Below are positions 57,201-64,000 of a DNA stretch of 64,000 bases, piece by piece. Every line of letters starts with the position of its first letter. Positions within the stretch are counted from its first letter, which is position 1. Both the position numbers and the translations under genes were made by a program. This DNA is from Sanderia malayensis (taxonomy: Eukaryota > Cnidaria > Scyphozoa > Semaeostomeae > Pelagiidae), in contig RQOL01000772.1 in the NCBI GenBank assembly GCA_013076295.1, forward strand, positions 4,369,087-4,433,086. The letters are read 5' to 3'. A model generated the notes under the pieces. That model saw only the letters and a program-made list of their open reading frames with translations. It had not been told where the DNA came from and made no database searches.

Positions 57201-60200
57201 TTTAGACAAATTGGCCTTGAGATAGGTTGCTCATAAACAAGCGCATAATTTGGCAAAGAACGAATTTGCATAGAGAGCAAGATATTTTATAAGTATTATT
57301 GTAGATATTGTAGATTTCTAGATTATGTAAGTCAGCGCCACTGTCATACCTGCTACCGGCTAATGCAATTGCTGGACTAGTCAAAAATGATTCCCAACTC
57401 AACTTTTCTTTTCTAGTGCAACGAAGAGTATGAACGACAGAAGCTGGACAAGATAAACAAAACATAAAAAAGAATGAATCAATGAGAAAAACATAATAAA
57501 AAGGAATCATCAATAAGGTAAGCATGAATGAATAAGGACTGATAACAATGGATCATTATGGATGTATAAACAAGGAGTTATCAACAAGGTAAATGATATT
57601 ATACGTATTTTTTATATAAATAATTCATTGACGAAGTGGGGTGGACCAGGCAATAATAGCGTGAAGACATACTTGGAAATGAATAAGCGTCGTACGACAC
57701 AGCATACAATAAAAACACAGTGGGTTATAAGAATTACCGTGGGAACTAGAAGTGTGCAAGCTGTTTTGAATTTCATAAACGATCTCATCGGGAGTAGGTC
57801 CAACGCTCATTGCAACCTGCCATCAAATGAACATAAACAGTAAGGTAGACTATGAATCAAGATAAAAACTAGTACACAGCGTAGGATAGCAAAAAGAAGG
57901 AATGGCTAAGTGAAGTGATGTTTACAATGGCAAAGCGGTGAGATGAAATTCGAAGCAAGATTTATGAATTAGCTAGGAGAAGCAAATTTGGAGAATGAAT
58001 GGAGCTATGATGAAGGAGAAATTTGCTACGCAGTGCAGGCTATAATTAAATTTAACTGCACTGTAATTACCTTGACGCAAAGTGATCGCTCCACTTTTGG
58101 ATGCTGAAGAAAGTAATGCGGGCTGCTGGGTCTTGCGAAATGATGATGGTCATTATCAGATATTTTATCATCGTTAGGCTTTGCCTGAAAACAGAACACA
58201 CAGAGACTATACGGTTCAAGGTAACAAGGCAATAGAAGGCTATGTTTGAGTGGAATAAACAGGTTTCTAGCACATACAATCACGAAAGCATCATCACGAT
58301 TCTGTTTCTCTTTGGATTTCTCTTTCTCTTTTCGTCCTCTTTTAACTGGTATTTGATTGGTGCCTGGCTCTGTTGCTTTTCGTCTCGCTTGAATGCTTGG
58401 CACATGCGATGCAGTTGTGGTTGTTGTTGTTGATGATGACGTAGTTGTCTGGGTAACATTTGATTGGCTGGCATTTGGCACAAGTGTTGATGAGAGTTTT
58501 TTAACAGGCGGGGGAGACGTGATATTTCGTATGGGCGTAGTCGGTGAACTGAATGTCCAAAAAACAAACAATAATTGCTACTATTACATTGGGTATAATC
58601 AAAGGTTCTCAGAGAGTCGGTCTCGTAATAACGTCTTTCTCAGTTCAATGGAAATGTGCGTAGATAGGAGTGCGGAATACAAATTGTGCTACACGCAAGA
58701 GAGGTTGGCTTATGATCGAGGTTGGCAATTTGCACCTGAAACGGTTTATATAGATGATGGGAAGATATTACACGTGTATTACTTACGAATGTGGTGGAGA
58801 TTTCAGCATAGTTCTTGCAATCAGCTTTGGATTCTAATAAGACGAAGGAGTTTCAAAATGGTTATGTGCATTTACTGTCTACACATCGAGTTATTAATGC
58901 CAATCGTAATAAAGATAACAAGAGAAAGTGTAGCTACCTCGATTTCCTGTCCAACTTTCGTTACGACATGATCATCTGTGCCGTATGGCATCACATCACT
59001 GTCACTGAAACTAAACATGAACATAGCCTGGTCAACTTAAATCTTCCCAGGAGTAGGCAACAGGTCATGGAAGATAGAGATAAGGAGACAGGCGTATGAG
59101 GTTATTTGAAATGATATTTTAGAGCCATATATAATACCTGACATCTAAAGGAGCAGCAAGCATAAAGGGCGTGATTCTTCGTTTACCATCTTTTGTCCGT
59201 GTTTCCTTTTGCTTTTTCAATATCATCTACACAATATAATGCAGAGTTAATATATCTGTCACACCAAATAGTACAAATCGTGCCCGAAATTATCGGCATA
59301 TACCTTTGCTGATTCCATATCTTCATTTGTTCCACACGTAAAACTGCCAGACTTTCCGAAAGTCTGTACATCTACGAACCCAAACATGAAAAAATTATTA
59401 CATTTGTATCTCCTCGCCTCACACTGTTATTTGAGATTGAATATTTTTGTTTACCTGGTCTAATAACACCTGCAACAGTAACTTAAATATCATCTGCTTC
59501 ACAAAAACCATTCAAAAATTCAACCTTGAAATGTTGAATCCAACTTAAGCGACCCCTTGCATACGACTTAAGAAACAAGACGTATTTGGTTACGATAGGA
59601 AGAACAATACATGAATAGCTACAAACCATTTGTTTTCATGCCTCCTGGTGAAATAGCAAGGAAAGTCTTGCCTGAACCAGATGGAGATTGCAATCGTGAT
59701 TGCTGTGCAAGCATTGCTTTTCTTACTCGTTCTTGTTGTTGCTGTTGTTGATGCACTTTCAATACCTCGGGGTTCTCTATAATCGATGACGTAATGTTGT
59801 TTCTTGATGAAACGATGCTTGTTCCGTAAGTCTTCTTGTGATAGGTCAACTGCGAAGGATGAAGACAAATCAGATAAATATGTCCATTGTTACATAAATA
59901 GTGTTTATATATTTGAGGTGCTTGAGCGTTGGAAGCAGTTCAAGGTTTGAGAAAAAAGAAGTGGATGGGATGGTCGCACAAAGGCGAACTCCTTACAGAG
60001 TTTTTGAAAAGGGGGCACTTGCCCCTACCCCGCACGACCGCGACGTGTATGTGTTAGTGGTATTGAAGGTTTGATGAAATTTGCTATTGAGCAAGGGAGA
60101 CATTGAAGTACAGAGAACGGAGAGAATAAACTTTGAAAATATTTAAAAGCATCATTAAAAGCATGAAATTTTCTAGCATGAAATAAAATCGATCAATCAA

Positions 60201-63200
60201 AGAAATGAACAGACTGAAGATGGATGTTGGTCATTTCCATGGCTGGCTGTAGCATCAGAGGAATAGGATTTTAGTGGAGCAAGCTGGTTTACAATAGGAT
60301 ACCTTTTCTTGGTCAGTCATTGATTTACCCATTTCTTCAGGAGTGAAACTCAGGAATGCAACCGTACCATCCAATGAACACACAAGCAGGCGATAACCGC
60401 AACGTGACCTGTGTGAAAATCAGAACAAACAATATTAAGTGTTAAATTAACTGCAGCCGCATTTCATATCAAACTTGTGGAAGGAAAAACAAATAATGTA
60501 GAGCTTCAATAGAGTAGAGTAAAATAGAGTAAAGTAAAATAAGGGATTTAATGGTTTTTCCTTTCCTTACCAAGAAAGGTCCATAATTGAGCCTTGGAAG
60601 AGTTCGTGTATCACGACTAACGGACGCTTAAGTGATGTGAGCTGGAAATAAATTTCACCAAGCATCATTAAATGATAAAGGATGTTGTGTGCAAAATAGC
60701 AAGAATTTCTTTGGAAGATTGTGAACGTTAAACGTTTGATCATCCACTGAAGAAACTACTTAGAAGCTATGATGACAAAGGTAAGAATCAATACAGGTTT
60801 TATGAGTATCAACCAAGCTCACAATCACTTGAAGAAACTATATAGTCAACTGCAACAGTTTGCAAGTACATACCCAAATAGTCAGCGTACAATCTCTGCT
60901 TCCGATGGCACAACAAGCGTATTGCTGAAGATGAAAGTAAAATACATTGTTAAATTCAATATGGGATAGGTCGTTCTTAAGTAAACATACAATTCAAAAA
61001 AAGGAAACATGAATCTGATTGATTGATACTTTTAAATCTTTCGTATTTGCATTTGCAGGTTTAGTAAACAATCTTGAATTGAATCTCTGGAATTCAACGA
61101 GAAATTAACATCATTAGTTAATAGAAAATCATTGTTAAATTGATTCAAAATCATTGTCAAATTGCTTATGACAATGACAGAGGACGTTTTGGTTGATTAT
61201 CTACAAACAACAGCTCACCACACAAGTGATTGCTTTACGATGTCCAACGAAGTCCATCCGAGCTTTCCAACCGTCTCGTTCTACAATCTTAGCGACCGGT
61301 CCTCCGTTGTTCAGCGCATGTGCAGATACCACGTATTGTCCGTCAGGTGACCAGTTGAGTCTGAGAATATACGTTGTACCACCACACTCTTTAAATGGCT
61401 CTGTCACAGACGACTCCAATTTCCAATCCGAGATTCGCCAGATTTTCAGCGTCTTATCATCCGACTGTGACATGAAACATTTGAATTGCATCTTAATCCA
61501 CGTTTTATTGGGTAGCTTTTAGGTTGCTCTAAATCTAATTCATCGAGCTTGAACAATAGTCGCAAACAGTTCAATTCATCCTGAGCTCAAGTAATGGAAT
61601 TTACACTCAAGGATTCATAAGACATCTCAATGGCAGGCATTATGAACAATATGTTTGATAACATGCACTATGAAAGCCCTGTGTGTAACCTACATAACAT
61701 ACCCTGCAAACACACTACAGATATAACCTAAAGCTAATACCTGTGAAGCAAAGTATTTTCCAACTGGATCCCATGTGACACCTTTTACCAAGCCCTGATG
61801 CCCTTGCAAAGTTGTCAGAAGCTCTAGAAAAGACATCACAAGTTAATGAAATGTGATTGTCTTGAGAAAACCAGGCAAAGACATGACAACAAGAACTTTT
61901 AATGAATCAAAATCTACAATAAATTTACCTGGGAATTTTTCTGCATTCCAAATGTGGATAGAATTGTCGACACTACCCGATGCAAGGAAACGATCATCAG
62001 GAGACCACGACACATCAAGCACATCTGAAATAGTGAATGCGATCAATTAATTGTAAGAAGAATCAGTTGAAAAGTTCTCAAAATTTGTACTTGCAGTTGA
62101 TAAACAGATCCTAAAGCAAAACTCTTTAGAATCACTATTGAGATGGCTATGAATCACCAAGCAATAAAACGAACAGATCAGTAACCAATCAATTAACAAA
62201 TAATCATTCTAATCAGATGATTGATGATGATTTACCTCCTGTATGTCCTCTCAGTACATGAACACATCCCCATTGTTCTATGTTAACAACTGTACCACTT
62301 GATCCAAACACTGTTGATGGTCCAAATCCTCTGTGGAATAACAAGATCGGGTGTTTCTGAAAGTACTTTATCATCCCCATTTATGTTGACACTAAACAGC
62401 ATTAATTTTTGCTACCTGGCATTACAAGGGTTGGCATAAAACAGATTGGCATTAAAGGGGTTAACAATCTGGAGCTTTTCTCAAAAAGTGGCATTCGTTT
62501 CTCACACAAACTTTTGGTAGTGTGCATCATATTTGAAGCATTATCAAAAATGACAGGCACACACACTGTGCATGAAAACAAAGCCATTTTGGCAAACATA
62601 GAAACATTTGTTGATTAGCAATTGCAAAAGATGACAGAGAAATAGGAGAAAATGCAGTCTGATGATTAACAAAATGCAGAAAGCAGCAGGATAAAAAGGC
62701 AGCCAGGGTAAAAAGGACAATAACGTATAAATGTATGGATTGTTTTCAGTCATATAAAAGTCTTCCCATCAGTATAACTATATAATATCATATCCCTATG
62801 ATAATGGCAGAGTAAAGTGATCAAACATAGATGTTTAGAAATTTGTTAAAGTGAAGGAATCAAACCTTCCTATTTGCCAGATCATAACAAACTTATCATC
62901 AGCTCCAGATGCCAGATATCTTCCATTGTTTGACCAACGTACAGAATTTACACAGCCTGACAAAGTGAAAAGTGAGTGAAAATAAGGCATCGTAAAATGA
63001 ACTTGGAGCTGGAAAAAAATTGGCAGAGGTTTATGGTATATCAAGGACTGATACCAGAATGATTATCAAGAAGGCAGAGCATCTTTGGAATATTTTCATC
63101 TTTTTCGTCATTCACATTTTCCACAGGAGCCATGTTCCATATTGAAATTCTTCCTGAATCATCACCTAACGTAAAATTATGATAAATAAAACAAGATATA

Positions 63201-63514
63201 CATTAGTAGTTTATTGAAAAGAAGTGTCAACATTAATAAATGGGCAGCAGAGGTTGTAATATAGTGCAACACGTGAGTGTATTTATAAATTGACAGGTTT
63301 ACCTTGGCCTCCTGTTGCAAACCTTGTTCCATCTGGATGAATGTCTATTGCAAATGTTGGTTTACCTAAATCCAATGATAACTGACTTATAAGTTATAAC
63401 TTCACGTAATGAGTATCGTAACCGAATGGAGATCATTAATATAAAATAAACATATGACAAAAAGCAACAATCATTACCTGAATGTTTGACCCATTTAGGC
63501 TTTAATAACTTCAT
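54208..63514 (-). CDS. HIRA: Histone chaperone HIRA, complete
   Basis: HIRA deposits histone H3.3 independently of replication, together with UBN, CABIN1 and ASF1. I place 31 exons (minus): 63514-63478, 63365-63303, 63165-63055, 62956-62866, 62330-62236, 62024-61929, 61823-61741, 61464-61219, 61086-61030, 60924-60874, 60641-60571, 60408-60303, 59849-59627, 59371-59304, 59226-59138, 59010-58938, 58833-58787, 58548-58278, 58184-58071, 57816-57738, 57443-57350, 56716-56654, 56479-56381, 55755-55697, 55596-55497, 55393-55280, 55190-55115, 54977-54890, 54650-54550, 54429-54384, 54278-54208. They sum to 993 residues (human 1,017). [20 protein letters not shown] starts seven WD40 repeats ([20 protein letters not shown]). 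[19 protein letters not shown] (about 469) is the ASF1-binding B domain. A Ser/Thr/Lys-rich linker and the HIRA C-terminal domain follow ([44 protein letters not shown]). The donor of exon 23 is GC. Confidence 0.96.
55993..56171. repeat. 60-bp tandem repeat, three copies
   Basis: Units start CAGCGATCTTCAA (55993), CAGCGATGTTCAA (56052) and CAGCAATCTTCAA (56112), 59-60 bp apart. Each contains a TGGGT...TTTT...CATCG-like core ending TCCGATCTGAG or similar. It lies in the HIRA intron that has the GC donor. Confidence 0.75.
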
Positions 63515-64000
63515 GGTTAATAATTAAGTTATTTTGATCTTATGATGCTTGATAACAAAAAGCAATGTAATTTTTCATGTGCATAGAGGCTCCCACTCTA
63601 GAGGCACATCGTAATCGCACATTTATTGTTTTGGTCCTCTTAAAAGGCAGGATGGAGAGACAAGAAAGTCGTTGTCGCACACCATTGTCCTGTCCCACAT
63701 TGTTTTATTTGCGCAGAAGCTATTACGCAGGCCGCCCACTTTTAGGTTCTTTCACGGGAAGTTCTTTCTTTCTTTGCTCGACTCGATGAAAGATAGATTG
63801 CTATAAGCAATCTTTGTGATAAGCAACAAAGTTTTGCTGCACTTTAAGTAGTTGAAAAACTTACAGTTTACTACCTTGTACGTTCTTGGCTTGTTATTAA
63901 TTAAAGTACTGCAGTCCTGAAACATAATCTTGGTAGCAATGCGCATATATATGGAAGCCTCCTATGCATAAATTCTAATGTCCTGTCCATTCCGTGCCTT
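63515..64000. promoter_or_regulatory. HIRA 5' flank
   Basis: This is the region upstream of the HIRA ATG on the minus strand, holding its promoter and 5' UTR. The 70-codon plus ORF at 63577-63789 has no recognisable feature. No TATA box was seen. Confidence 0.4.

Noticed and set aside
58393..58971. 192-codon plus-strand ORF
   Set aside because: It is antisense to the HIRA exon at 58278-58548 and neighbouring introns. The valine run is the complement of HIRA's Thr/Ser-rich linker.

Overview
The window is eukaryotic and comes from an animal. It holds spliced genes for metazoan families (nitric oxide synthase, ANKFY1/rabankyrin-5, USP30, AKAP1, HIRA, SLC25A44, RAD54B, EXO5, FDXR, a one-Ig membrane receptor). 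Introns begin GT or occasionally GC and end AG, the DNA is AT-rich, and introns and spacers carry many MITE-like insertions. No species can be named from the sequence alone. The Ig domain lacks the usual B-strand cysteine, a type I associate with cnidarian allorecognition-like receptors, so a cnidarian is my best guess at low confidence. Exon boundaries were set by hand from splice sites and family homology and checked by adding exon lengths. Every complete gene model sums to a multiple of three.

Layout. 465-1470 (+): last four exons of a nitric oxide synthase. 1658-3365 (-): FDXR. 3655-14843 (+): ANKFY1 in 26 exons, head-to-head with FDXR. 16225-21509 (-): a 1,556-residue coiled-coil protein I cannot name. 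23599-25153 (-): EXO5. 26043-29469 (-): USP30. 30199-32895 (+): an unrecognised gene with three near-identical tandem copies of one exon plus intron, preceded by a TATA box. 33784-45915 (+): RAD54B in 27 exons; one intron holds a 3.26-kb transposon with a 9-bp target duplication, and a palindromic Tc1/mariner-type element sits inside it. 46834-49199 (+): Ig-domain type I membrane protein. 49620-50738 (-): SLC25A44. 51391-53847 (+): a 126-residue upstream ORF followed after 8 bp by a short AKAP1-like KH-Tudor protein. 54208-63514 (-): complete HIRA in 31 exons.

The genes form no operon or pathway. Three act at or in mitochondria (FDXR, USP30, SLC25A44) and AKAP1 does so in vertebrates. Three work on DNA or chromatin (EXO5, RAD54B, HIRA). 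ANKFY1 is an endosomal Rab5 effector.

The features most worth following up are the triplicated-exon gene, the ANKFY1 linker with three NPF motifs, the ORF abutting AKAP1, the non-canonical Ig receptor, and the nested inverted-repeat transposons in RAD54B.
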